Assembly (NCBI RefSeq): GCF_964340395.1
Contig: NC_135549.1
Span: forward strand, 23,679,342 to 23,743,341
Length of the DNA: 64,000 nucleotides
Source of the DNA: Glandiceps talaboti
Lineage: Eukaryota; Hemichordata; Enteropneusta; Spengelidae
Direction of reading: 5' to 3'
The notes under the pieces were generated by a model, which searched no databases, had not been told where the DNA came from, and worked only from the letters and a program-made list of their open reading frames with translations. Shown in pieces: positions 28,461-39,400 of this stretch. Positions within the stretch are counted from its first letter, which is position 1. Every line of letters starts with the position of its first letter. The position numbers and the translations under genes are program-made.

Positions 28461-29199
28461 TAAATATAAAGAGATTCTCACGGTGTAGCAAATTATATGA
28501 ATATATATAAATAAAAAGCATAAAGCAAAAAACATTTCAGTTGATACCTTAGAACATTCATATACTCATTGAAATTTTGCCATTTTAATATATGTTATGC
28601 AAGGTTTTAAAAAAAAATACAAAAGGGATGCTCGATCTACTTACCAAAGCTACGCCATGCATGAGTATATGGTTATAGATAATGATTGCTTGACATACCA
28701 ATTACAGTAACATTAGCCTAGATGGCGTTACCAGGCTGATTTAAACAAGACTGGTGATGTGGCTACAAAAGATGTAGGGAAGTTCATGATGGGAAGAAAT
28801 TACACGGCTAAAGATGAGGTAAGATATCATAGTCGTGCAAAAACCTTCAAGAGAAACGAAAATAAATGCATATGGTTTGATATTGGTGTCAACATACATA
28901 TATTGGTGTGAATGCGTAGCTAACCACTAATTAATAAAACAAGAAAAGATATACAGGCAATTTTAACAAACGCGCGCACAAATCTCACATTCACACAGAC
29001 ATATATATGGACGAGTACTTACAATGTGAAAAGTACCTGTAACCATTCTCAAACTACATATCAGACTAGCCAGATGATTAGATTTTTAATTAGTTAGACA
29101 AATACATTACATATGCTCTGGAATAGGCTGTTTATATTTTTTTTAAATATAGTTTCTTATATATATTATAAATACATACGGGTAAAGAAGTGTTTGCAA

Positions 29200-29640
29200 A
29201 AGCCTTTCTACAATGATGCGCTGTTGTTCAGTGGCTATAAGTAAAACTTAATACCTACGAAGACCTGGCTTTTAGGGAAGAAGGAAAACGACAGACAAAG
29301 AAACATCCTTGTTACAGCAAGAGTGTTGTGAGGCATATTTCTAAAGACACCAAACTACATAAGATCTTCAACTAAGGAAATGTGAAAATCAGTTACAATG
29401 TTATCCAGAAAATGGCAAGCATTATTAAGACCCACAATAAAGCCGTCTGATAAAGACCGTACACAAGAAGCTAATAAATCCTACAGCTTTAGAGATCATA
29501 ACCAGTGTCTGCTGAATGACAATTGCCTATCAACCAATGTAATATACAACACACAAGTTACAACAAATAATAACGGCACAGAACTATATTTTGGACTAAC
29601 AGAACACATTCATATTCACATTCGTATAAACATTCTTCCT
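29200..29640 (+). mobile_element. PLE 3' fragment (linker and GIY-YIG start) in intron 3 of copy D
   Basis: Frames read KDTKLHKIFN, then SYNVIQKMASIIKTHNK, then CLLNDNCLSTNVIY and FGLTE. A cysteine-bearing linker before 'V-I-Y-x-x-x-V' and 'G-L-T-E' is the entry into the GIY-YIG endonuclease domain of PLEs. The same fragment sits at 62030-62440 in copy C, so it predates the D/C split. It is not an exon of the host gene. Confidence 0.65.
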
Positions 29641-30413
29641 TTCTTCACAGTCTGGCCTTGAACTTTTGAAAGATGCTGGCATACCGAATGTCGTGAGCAC
29701 TGCCACCAAAATATCCAAATTTTGCGGAAATTTACTTCTGGTCCTTGGTAGAACAAGAAATTTGCATTCGTAAGTCAATAACCCTTCAAAACTAAAATGA
29801 CTTGTGTAATGTGGTGTTTAATTGGGCTCTCTCCTGCTTCAGACAAATATTGTGTTCGAGTTGGCATATATGTTATCCCTAAACGTAAGGAAAAAACAAT
29901 ATAATACAAAATTGAAAATATTCATGTATTTTGAACAGACCATTTCGTCAACTGTTTACATACGAATGCCTGGAAGTTTTGCATAGGACAGAAATCGGGA
30001 GATAACATGTTTTATTTTTATGTCGAAATATAGGTTGGACATTCTTTATATTGTGGCAGCATTCAGGCTGGAGTGGTACTGTTTTAGGATTTCGAAAGAC
30101 TATTGGAGCAGAAAGCGAGTATTTGTTCAAGATGATTTCGTGGAAAGCTGACGGCATCGTTCTAAAGTAGTACAAATGCAACAAATTCAGCCAAGCTTTG
30201 TTTAATCATTCACAATTGGATATCTAAAAGAAAAGAATTGCAACCGTTCTTTTATACCCATTCTGTGCTCAACTCAGTCGGCTGAAAGGTGATAATGATG
30301 TGTTCATTTGTTTTCTGTTTAAGTAACTTTATAGAAGCATATCGGCTTTCTGTATCTGCTATCAGTGTTTGTACACAATATAACACTTTTCGAATAAGTA
30401 TTAATATTTTCAC

Positions 30414-30664
30414 TTTATATTATATTATATTATATTATATTATATTATATTATATTATATTATATTATATTATATTATATTATATCATATCATATTATAT
30501 TATATTATATTATATCATATTATATTATATTATATCATATCATATTATATTATATCATATCATATTATATTATATTATATCATATTATATTATATCATAT
30601 CATATTATATTATATTATATTATATTATATTATATTATATTATATTATATTATATTATATTATA
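30414..30664 (+). repeat. (TTATA)n pentanucleotide array, about 250 bp
   Basis: About 50 TATAT-type units with patterned TATCA variants in the middle, which suggests block-wise amplification. Copies C and B do not have the array in their matching 3' flanks. The Ile-Leu-Tyr frame through it is an artefact. Confidence 0.95.
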
Positions 30665-31100
30665 ACAAAACAAAACAATATATAGCATGGCATCGAGGAT
30701 AAAGGAATTATATATGAAATTTCTTGGTATTAGTAAGACGCTAACTATTTTCGTCAATGTTATAAATATTTAATGTATCAGTCAGCCAGCCTATTTGGAG
30801 AACTGCCAGGGTTGTTGGTATTAGAGTGGAAGGTTTCACAATTCATAATGTAATCGGAAAACACAACATGTGAACAGGGGATTAATTCTAATCATAACTA
30901 GAGAGTGTGCAACATACGGCATTTATGAAACTGAATTGAAATATTCATCTAGCCTCCATTCACAAATGGTGGCTCGGAGGGTGAGCGACAGTTCACTCAA
31001 CTACTTTTCAAATGTTTTTTTTTTGATTGTACAAAATTTTGAAGTCTCCCTCCATCGCCAACTTTGGCTCCGCACCATATACACCAAGTGTTAACATATA
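30665..31100 (+). repeat. 3' flank block shared by copies D, B and C
   Basis: Matches 45420-45860 and 63238-63590 (GCATCGAGGATAAAGGA, then AGTCAGCCAGCCTATTT, ACATGTGAACAGGGGATTAA, AGAGTGTGCAACATA). It marks the right end of the duplicated gene unit. Confidence 0.8.
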
Positions 31101-32730
31101 ACACGAAATTATAATGTTTATTTTATGTATTTGTTTCGGAACTACCAACACTAACTTCCATTATCAAATTCAAATATAAATTACTAAAAGTCTTAAAAAA
31201 TTAAATGGAATAGTGTAAGACTTTCTAACATCATTTTGTCAAAAAAAAAAACATTTATCAGTTCTCTTAACGTGAAATATTTATATTGTTTGAAAATCAT
31301 ATTATCAGGGAAAGGGGTTTCTCCGGAGCTGATGTACGGAACCTTTTACTCCGCTTACGCCCTCTAGCGCCAATGTCTGCGGAATGCTTGCGGGAATGTT
31401 AGACTACTTTCTTTCCCTTTAACGTTGCTATGCGTTTTGCTATGCGTGTTACAAAACTTGTTGGCATCATGCATGTCCTGTGCGTGTACGCTATCATGGC
31501 GGAATTCGGGAGCCGACGATATTCAACAGCGGCTCCAGGAAATTCATCCTAAAATCTTAAACATAATTCTATTTCTTGGCGATTGTGGCGAAATTACATC
31601 AAATATTGACTAGGAAACTTTGGATTCGATCAACGATATACAATCGCGCTGGCTCCGTACGATTAGGAACAGCTGTAACTAGTAAGCTATAACTGTAATT
31701 TCAAACGCCTAGAGCAAGAAAGGTTATTAGAATCGGACATAGTCAGCGACTGATAATAGTGTTTCCAATTTGTGAATTTTGACGATTTTAGTGTTACAAA
31801 GAACTGTTTCACGCCTGGTTTCACTATGTTTTTGATTTTATTTTTGCTGTTGTTCGATATGCCGTTCATCATGGCAGGTACTCAATCGTCTACAACGTCG
31901 CTTTTCCAAAAGCATCTGTTGCATAGTCATATTATCAATTTTTTAAAATTAAATACCAAACCTTGTTAACAGTAATGTTGTGTTGCATGTTTTCCGGTTT
32001 CTGTGCATTAATGCCACTCGAATGATACGCATGTGCGTTCTTACATTCAAGAAGCTCGAGATATATACGAACATACCAAAATCAATCCGCCATGTGTTGA
32101 TGCCTTGGCATATATCAAGATCTAAATTTACAATGCACGGCAATTTATTTTCAGTATAATGTCCCTCACTGTCTCTTAAAATGTCAAAATTATTGATTGC
32201 AAACGTATTTTAGCACTTCAAGAGGTGTATGATAAAACCTTAAGTCGGGCCCTTCCGCCATATCCGGGCCGTAAAGATTATTATCGGGTTGTTTTTCTGC
32301 ACTGATATGTTTGCTATTCAGATGTACCAAGTGATATTTCGTGTCCAAATCTCTAGCATTTATCACTAGCCAAAATCACTAGCATTTTCATTACTGTTGC
32401 CATATTGTAGGACACGACACCCACATAAAAAGTCAAATCAATCTATCGAACATGGTGTAGTCATCATTGAAAGAAGATTCATCACTCTCAGATATATTTT
32501 CATGAGTGTCAAAGTCAGAATTACTACTGCCTACAATTGTTTACTATACTAACTGACATGAAACGGTCCCATCTATGATGTCATAATCCCCAAAAGAGAG
32601 AACAATAGGCAGTATGACTATCAATTCACAGCTGCTCGGGTCGGCCGCTGATCGCCTGTTTTAACTCTCTTTTTTCTCACTTGTCATGCAATTTTGAATA
32701 GTTAGCTTGGCATTTACTGGTTAAGAGACA
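31101..32730. other. Upstream region of copy B without recognisable gene
   Basis: No coding signatures. It is the likely regulatory region of the intact gene, but no specific factor sites are claimed. Confidence 0.4.
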
Positions 32731-32736
32731 TATAAA
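32731..32736 (+). promoter_or_regulatory. Candidate TATA box of copy B
   Basis: TATAAA lies 79 bases before the ATG, which would give a 5' UTR of roughly 50 bases. No such box was seen upstream of copy D. A match this short in AT-rich DNA may be chance. Confidence 0.4.
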
Positions 32737-32814
32737 GAACATTTCTCAAGGTTTTGGTATTGGGTATTTTGAATCACTTTTAAAGGAAGAAGGAACTGGA
32801 TAAGGTGTTCGACA

Positions 32815-33468
32815 ATGGTGTCTCGTTTGCGGAAAATAGTCATTACTCTATTTGTTGCATTTCTTTTCTGTATCATTTTAAAATTGAAGAATGGAAACAA
32901 TACCATGAATACGGTTACGACATTGATGACACCATTTACTACTGGTCGAGTAATGACCGAGGGTAAACATGAAGATCGCAAAGAAGAACTGTTAGTGTCA
33001 CACAGTACTCCGAGTACTTCAGAGGAGGAAAGCAACATTGATGATAAACAAAAACATGAAAATCGCAAAGAAGAACTGTTTGTGACACACAGTACGTCGG
33101 GTACCTCAGAGGAGGAAAACAACATTGATGGTGGACAAAAACATGACGATCGCAAAGAAGAACTGTTAGTGACACACAATACGACAGGTACCTCAGAGGA
33201 GGAAAGCAACATTGATGGTGGACAAAAACATGAAGATCGCAAAGAAGAACTGTTAGTGACACACAATACGACGGGTACCTCAGAGGAGGAAAACAACATT
33301 GATTATAAACAAAAACATGAAGATCGCAAAGAAGAACTGTTAGTGACACACAATACGACGGGTACCTCAGAGGAGGAAAGCAACATTGATGGTGGACAAA
33401 ACCCTGATAAATCAACGGAGGAGGTATCAGAACTGGGAAAAATAAATGAAGAGTTAGGACGTGCAAAG
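32815..33468 (+). CDS. Copy B exon 1: signal anchor and five-repeat stalk
   Basis: 218 codons, phase 0 at the AAG/GTTTGT donor. It encodes a short basic cytoplasmic tail (SRLRK), the membrane anchor and a hydrophilic stalk rich in Glu, Ser, Thr and Asn with repeated Asn-x-Thr sequons (HNTTG). If intron 1 is retained the frame stays open to 33582, giving a 255-residue anchored stalk without enzyme; this is a possibility only. Confidence 0.85.
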
Positions 33469-36400
33469 GTTTGTTTCTTTGTTTTTTCTGTAGGCATGAG
33501 TTCAGGCTTATTATGTCCAGACGCTAACTTTCCTTTTAACTTGATTGTAAAGAGAAAAGCATCGTATTTTGAAGGGCTTTAGTAAATTAACCAATATTAT
33601 GTTAACAAGGACACAAAAATAATGGCATCTTTAATTTTTCTATATATATTTGGAAAACATGTATCATTGTATGTATAATTTTTTCCATTCACCAAATACT
33701 AATGAAAGTATCAAACATACAGATAAAATCACATTGCAAAGAAGCTAGAGTCAACAAAAACCCGGCAGTGCATACAAATGATGAAATGATTTTAATATTT
33801 GATTGACGTCAACAGAGTAACATACGTTTATATATATACAAACTGATGTAAAAGAATATATCTACAGTAATACAAATGGTGAAAAGGCGCTGTAAACAGA
33901 CTTTAAAAGAAGAATATTCCATGGGGTATATTAAGATTATTGATCTTCAGTAATTAAGCTATGTCATTGGTATGCACACTTCAAATTCCATATAATTTGG
34001 TACACTCATCAACCATAACAAGTGTAGTTTGGTGTAGTTGTGCATGTACTTTTTAATTGTGATCTGTAATTTGCATAAATGATCAGTTAGATTATTAGGT
34101 AATATCTTTAGAACGCTTGATGATGTAACTTAATTATAAGCTAAATGGTTAATTTGCACAATTAATGTAGGTGGTTTTTTTAATTACTCACTGTTAACTG
34201 TGCATGCTTCAAAATTCATACAGTTTCATATACTTAATTTTCCAATTAAGTGGTGGTACATAATGTAATATAATATAGCTATAGTTTAGAATTTTGCATT
34301 CCAACAATGTGTGTAGGCCCAACAAATCTACGGTTTTGCCTTTACGGTTGGCATTCAGTTTAAACATGGTATCACAGGTGATACCTGCATCCTGCAGGCA
34401 TTCTATATCATCTATTTTGAGTTTATATGAGCGGTCTCCTGACCTGACTATACCAAAAAACCTGAAAATTATCAACTAAACCAAATAAACTGATTTGAAA
34501 CCACCGATCGATTTCACTCACTAATGGAAAGAAATATAGTGTGTATCAAGGCAATACGCAGAGATAAACATCCACAATAATTATTTATCACCACAAATAG
34601 TTGTATGCAAAACACAAAATGATCTGATCTGGAAGACAAACTTAGCAGTGCTGTCCTCAATACAAGCAACAAATAACAAGGATAACACACAAGGCAATAA
34701 CTTAATTGAGATCAGTGAATCATTATTTAATGAACAATTATAATTATAAATGAAAGCATTGTTATGAGAATACCTTATAAGACTGATAATGAACCACGTA
34801 CTTTCGAAATGGCAGTAACAGGCTATGTGAATGGCCCAAATATGATTGACTAGTCCAGATATGATTGACTACCTTCCGTATCGTGAGAGCTTTACAATAA
34901 TACATAATAACCTATCTCAAAACTCTACCATATACAATTAGCGGGATCCACTACCACCCCCCCCCCCCCATGCCGTGATAGCAGGCCATAATAACATACA
35001 CACAAAGACCAGATTTAATAGCGCTACGCATTAGCATTACTGTCATATATTTTAACCTTTTAATCTCAATACTTCGCTATATAGTGAGAGGAATCTTTAC
35101 ATTTTTATAACTACCTGTCACTGATTCAGCCGAAATAACTATAACGCTTTCGTATAAACTTAATATGCCATCAACCAAGTATATCCAGAAATGAAACAAT
35201 TGCGACCATGTACTATAGTCACAAAATGAATGTTCACTTCAATCATCGTCTAAGTGTAAACTATACTTTAATTGCACTACCACAAACTGATTCATAATTT
35301 GTGCAAAGTGATATAAAACGGGATCCCAGGTATACCAAATGTAGCACTATACTTGAAACCCGACAAAATAAATTGAGTACACAATGTACCGGAACTAGCA
35401 TAATTTATGTTTATTTGAGCGTTCGACATTACATATTGAAGACGGGCGCAAAGAGTGCTGAAAATCATACCGACTCGGCAACACATATAGAAAGCAGTAA
35501 CATGTCTTCACCAGCCTTAACGCCTGACAAGAATCGACGACCTAGATCTGCTCCCTGACTAGGATAGAGACTAACGAGTTTATCATGAGGAAAAACCAGA
35601 ATCATATAAATAACTTACTAAATAACAAAAGGGATAATCAATCAACAACAAAAATACATTCAAAACATCCTTGAAAAAGGGATTATACTAAAAGGTCTGA
35701 AAGTCACAAACTAATAGAAATTGCCATGTTTGAAACCACCGAACTATTTCATCAAGGCAATACGCGGAGATAAAAAACATACTGCAACATTTATTTCCGT
35801 CACCACCAATAGTGGTATGCAAAACACACAATAATCTGAAAGACAGACGTACCAGTGATGTCCTAAAACAAAGCCAGAAATATCAAGGATAACACATAAA
35901 AGTAGCAACTAAATTGAGATCACTGTATTACTACGAACAATTATTATTATAAATGAACACTAACTTGATAATACCTCATATGACTGATGAGGAAACACAG
36001 TGGTAGTTTCGAAATGACAGTAACATGTAATGTGAATAGTCTAGATATGATTAACTACCTGCCATATCGTGAGAGCTTTTCATAATTTCATATAATACAC
36101 GTAAACACCAGATTTAACAGTGCTACTGATGCGCATTACTGACATATTTTAAACTATCTACAAAACTCTGCTGTATTGCGTCAGCCTGACTAACAGACAT
36201 GCCCCAGCAGAGACTCACCAGTTAATCTCGAGGTAAACCTCCAAAGAGGTGATCATCAATCAGCAACGAAATACTCAAAAGTTACTTGGAAAGGGAATAA
36301 TTCTAAAAGGCCTCAAAATCACAAACCAAACTACTACAACGAAATCGAGCGCCAAGCCACACTCGAATTCTAAAAAGCACGCCAGAGTAACATATTTTTC

Positions 36401-39400
36401 AATGTAAGCACAAACCAAACGGCCATTTTCAGGGCCATCACATGCTCCAAAAGGGGACATACCATACCAACAAATAATGTATTACAAAACAAACTATAAC
36501 CACACAACAAACAAACAAACAAACAAACAAACAAACAAACAAACAAAACAAACAAACAAACATTAAGTCATCCTCTTCGACTGAAAAATAAGCGGACACC
36601 AATTAATTCGTTCAACAGAAACCTGGCGAATTGTCTAGATGGCACGAAAGTAGAATTGGGTAACATAACACTTTAAAGGCCAAAACAAAATACTGTCAAA
36701 TCTGAAAGGATATAGCAATAAATCTTTCGGGAAACGACCCAGAAATCGTAATGAAGGGCTTCGACAAAGGTCGTGGTATTTCGATATTGAACAGAAGTGA
36801 CTATATACAAGAAAACAAACGTCAAATCAATACCGGTATAAGTACATTAACCCGACATGCCATACAACACGAACACCAAAACGGTAATTATACGTGGGAG
36901 CTCTGGACCAACTGAAAAGATATCAGTCTGAGAATTCAATGATTATTTTCTGTTCAAACTTGACGAGAAACAGCCGACATATCTTAAAGATATAACTGAA
37001 TTTCTAGGCCAAATCGAGAAAAAACAAACTTCCTCCAAACTGTTTTCGAGTCACTATTGGTATTGAAGTGAATCCATGTATATGAATATGACCCATGATG
37101 AAGCTATACAATACGTATGCTCTGCAATAACTACGGTTCTAGTAAACACAAACAATGACTTCGATATGAAACCTCCACCACCACCCCCACCACCACCACC
37201 ACCACCACCACCAGCAACCAGTTTCCTACTTAAAATAACGACTACAAATAGTATTAAAATATATAACACTTTGGAGTTCAGCAACGAATTCTACTGTAAC
37301 ACACAGATATACGTGGATAGTATAATGGGCCTCAGCAGAAATTGTCGACATCACATTCCATGCACTAGAACTGAGTCTAATAGAAATAGTGAACGAATGG
37401 ATACAGACTTGGTTCCGTTATCATAATGACAGGTTCATGATATTTACAGGAACTGATTAGAAGGAATTGAAAGTATTTACAGAAATATGCAACAAGTTTA
37501 CAAAACATACATATTCACTTACAACCACTCTACAATTGAAATAACAAAGAAGGATGTCTACAAAGGCTAAAGATTCCCGTTCTTGATGTGAAAATTCAAC
37601 TCACACCAAACAAACCACCACATGTCAATTCTTGGATAGAAAATCACGTCACACTAAATCAGTCTCCAAAGTTGTTATCAAGGGTGAAACAATACGATAC
37701 ACAAGAACCTGCAATAACAAATCCGATTTTATTGCAAAACGTAACATGTTCGCACAGAAATTAAATTAAATAGAAATTGAATATAACCAGTCAGAAATTA
37801 ACCGATTATCACCCATATATATGACAATAGAGCTGAATATCATTCTAAAAACAAAGACACCAAATAATATTCACTATAACCTGTCACCCTTTCTTTCAAG
37901 GAAATAAAATTTAAAAAACACTGAAAATACACGGGAATTCGTGTGACGTGAAGATAAACAACAACGACAACTATATCTAACACCACCAATACTGGTATAT
38001 ATATATAAAATTATCTGAAAGGCACACTTCTATGGAAAGCCGTTCAGGCCAAAAGTATTTTTATTTTTTTTTTAGCTATAGTATTTTATATTTTTCGTTT
38101 TTTTCGATGAAACACAACGGTGGTTTCGAAATGGCAGTTACACTACATGTGAACAGTTCAGTTATGATTGATTACCTGCCGTATCGTGATAGCTTTCTCT
38201 AATGTACATATGTACACACAAAGACCAATGGAATTCATTAAACTTTATTACAGAGGGTAGCCCTGTTGGCCGAAGCGAATCTTCCGTTTAGCCTTCTGAG
38301 ATGAACACCACCGCGCGAGCGCATTACTGACATATCTTTAACCTATCTCAAACTTCGCTACATTAACGTTTAGTGGAATTTTAACCTCACGTCTATTACA
38401 AATCATGCCCATAACGGAATATATTTCAAACCAATGCCATGTTTCTGTACATGGATGAGAAGAGATAAGATATTTCTAATTGTAGACTATTGATTCATCT
38501 TTCATTTATGTAAACCATCAGAGTGTATGCCCTATTAAGTAATAACTTATTAACAGCATAAATATTTACATATGGATTGTTTTACTGTTTTCAATTAGAA
38601 TGTTCATACGATTGGTAAGAAAGACAATACTCATTCTGAACGTCGTTATCTGATGTCAGTAAATGGATTCGTAGGACCTAATCAACAGTACAGTCATTTT
38701 CGGAAAACAGCGGCTGCTGCTTTATATTCAAATAGAACACTTGTTATGCCATACTTCTTTGCACAGATAGTATATCAAGAAAACGCAAGCAGCTGGCGAA
38801 TGAAATTGGAGGATACATTTGATATAGACAAACTAAAGGAAATCCTTGATCTTGCTACTGTAGATGAATATAATCGTGACTGTGACCATAAACTTGAACT
38901 ACTCTTAACTTCTGGAACTGAATATCAACCGAAATGGAGCAGTATGCTGGAAGAGCATCGCAGGGAATATTCAATTTCTTTCCCAACTAATCCAACGGAC
39001 TACCAACCACTTGCTAATTTTACATCTGTACGCTGTCTTGGACTGTTCACTGCAGGGTTTTGGCATTCACCGCCTTACCCGAGTAAACTGCAAGGTGAAA
39101 TGCTGGCAAAAGTTGACGACTATATTATCATGGCTTCGAAAATAAGGAAGACAGCTGATCAAATTGTACCGAAAATATGCAAGGGAAAACCATATGTCGC
39201 GATGCACTGGAGGAACAGAGTCAAAGAAGTGTAGGTAGATATAATCATCTGTATATTAGAATTATATAATATAGTTAGATTTCATGTACAATTTCCTCGG
39301 GTGTAATGATAAAATATGAGTAAAAACGTTTTAAATTACATTTACAGTGCCTTCATATACAAAATCAACTTCAAATTCACGTAGTGAAACTAACTGTAGA

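Larger units (their letters stand above)
26388..30170 (+). pseudogene. Fucosyltransferase-like copy D: degraded, lacks exon 2
   Basis: Exon 1 relic 26388-26678 starts MTSRLKQILTALFVA, like copy B, but hits TAG after about 28 codons. It keeps only about one of the stalk repeats and the AAG/GT donor. Exon 2, with the N-terminal transferase half, is absent from 26680-28730. Exon 3 survives from GATTTAAACAAG to the donor at 28819, without its acceptor and first third. Exon 4 (29651-29769) is 119 bp instead of 142. Exon 5 (30034-30170) keeps its 137-bp length and final TAG. Comparison with copy C puts a deletion at about 28520-28540 that took the end of intron 1, exon 2 and most of intron 2. Confidence 0.85.
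33469..38598 (+). other. Intron 1 of copy B (5.1 kb)
   Basis: Bounded by GT at 33469 and AG at 38598. It holds a two- to three-copy internal repeat (34496-36230 and 38103-38360), an ACAA microsatellite and a PLE relic (36600-37990). No host exon was recognised inside. Confidence 0.75.

Noticed and set aside
30289-30702. 137-codon Ile-Leu-Tyr-rich frame
   Set aside because: It runs through the (TTATA)n array and has no other support.
32965-33399. Regularly spaced repeats considered as a CRISPR array
   Set aside because: Units are contiguous, 87 bp and coding, without spacers; the DNA is eukaryotic.
32721-33497. Minus-strand 192- and 175-codon frames with regular Ser/Cys-rich repeats
   Set aside because: They are shadows of the 87-bp stalk minisatellite of copy B, which has the better supported plus-strand frame with membrane anchor and splice donor.
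35985-36005. Hammerhead-like CTGATGAGGAAAC
   Set aside because: There is no room for stem II between CTGATGA and GAAA; at most a decayed remnant.
37054-37284. Polyglycine frame on the minus strand and polyproline frame on the plus strand as host genes
   Set aside because: Both come from the (CCA)n tract inside the PLE relic.
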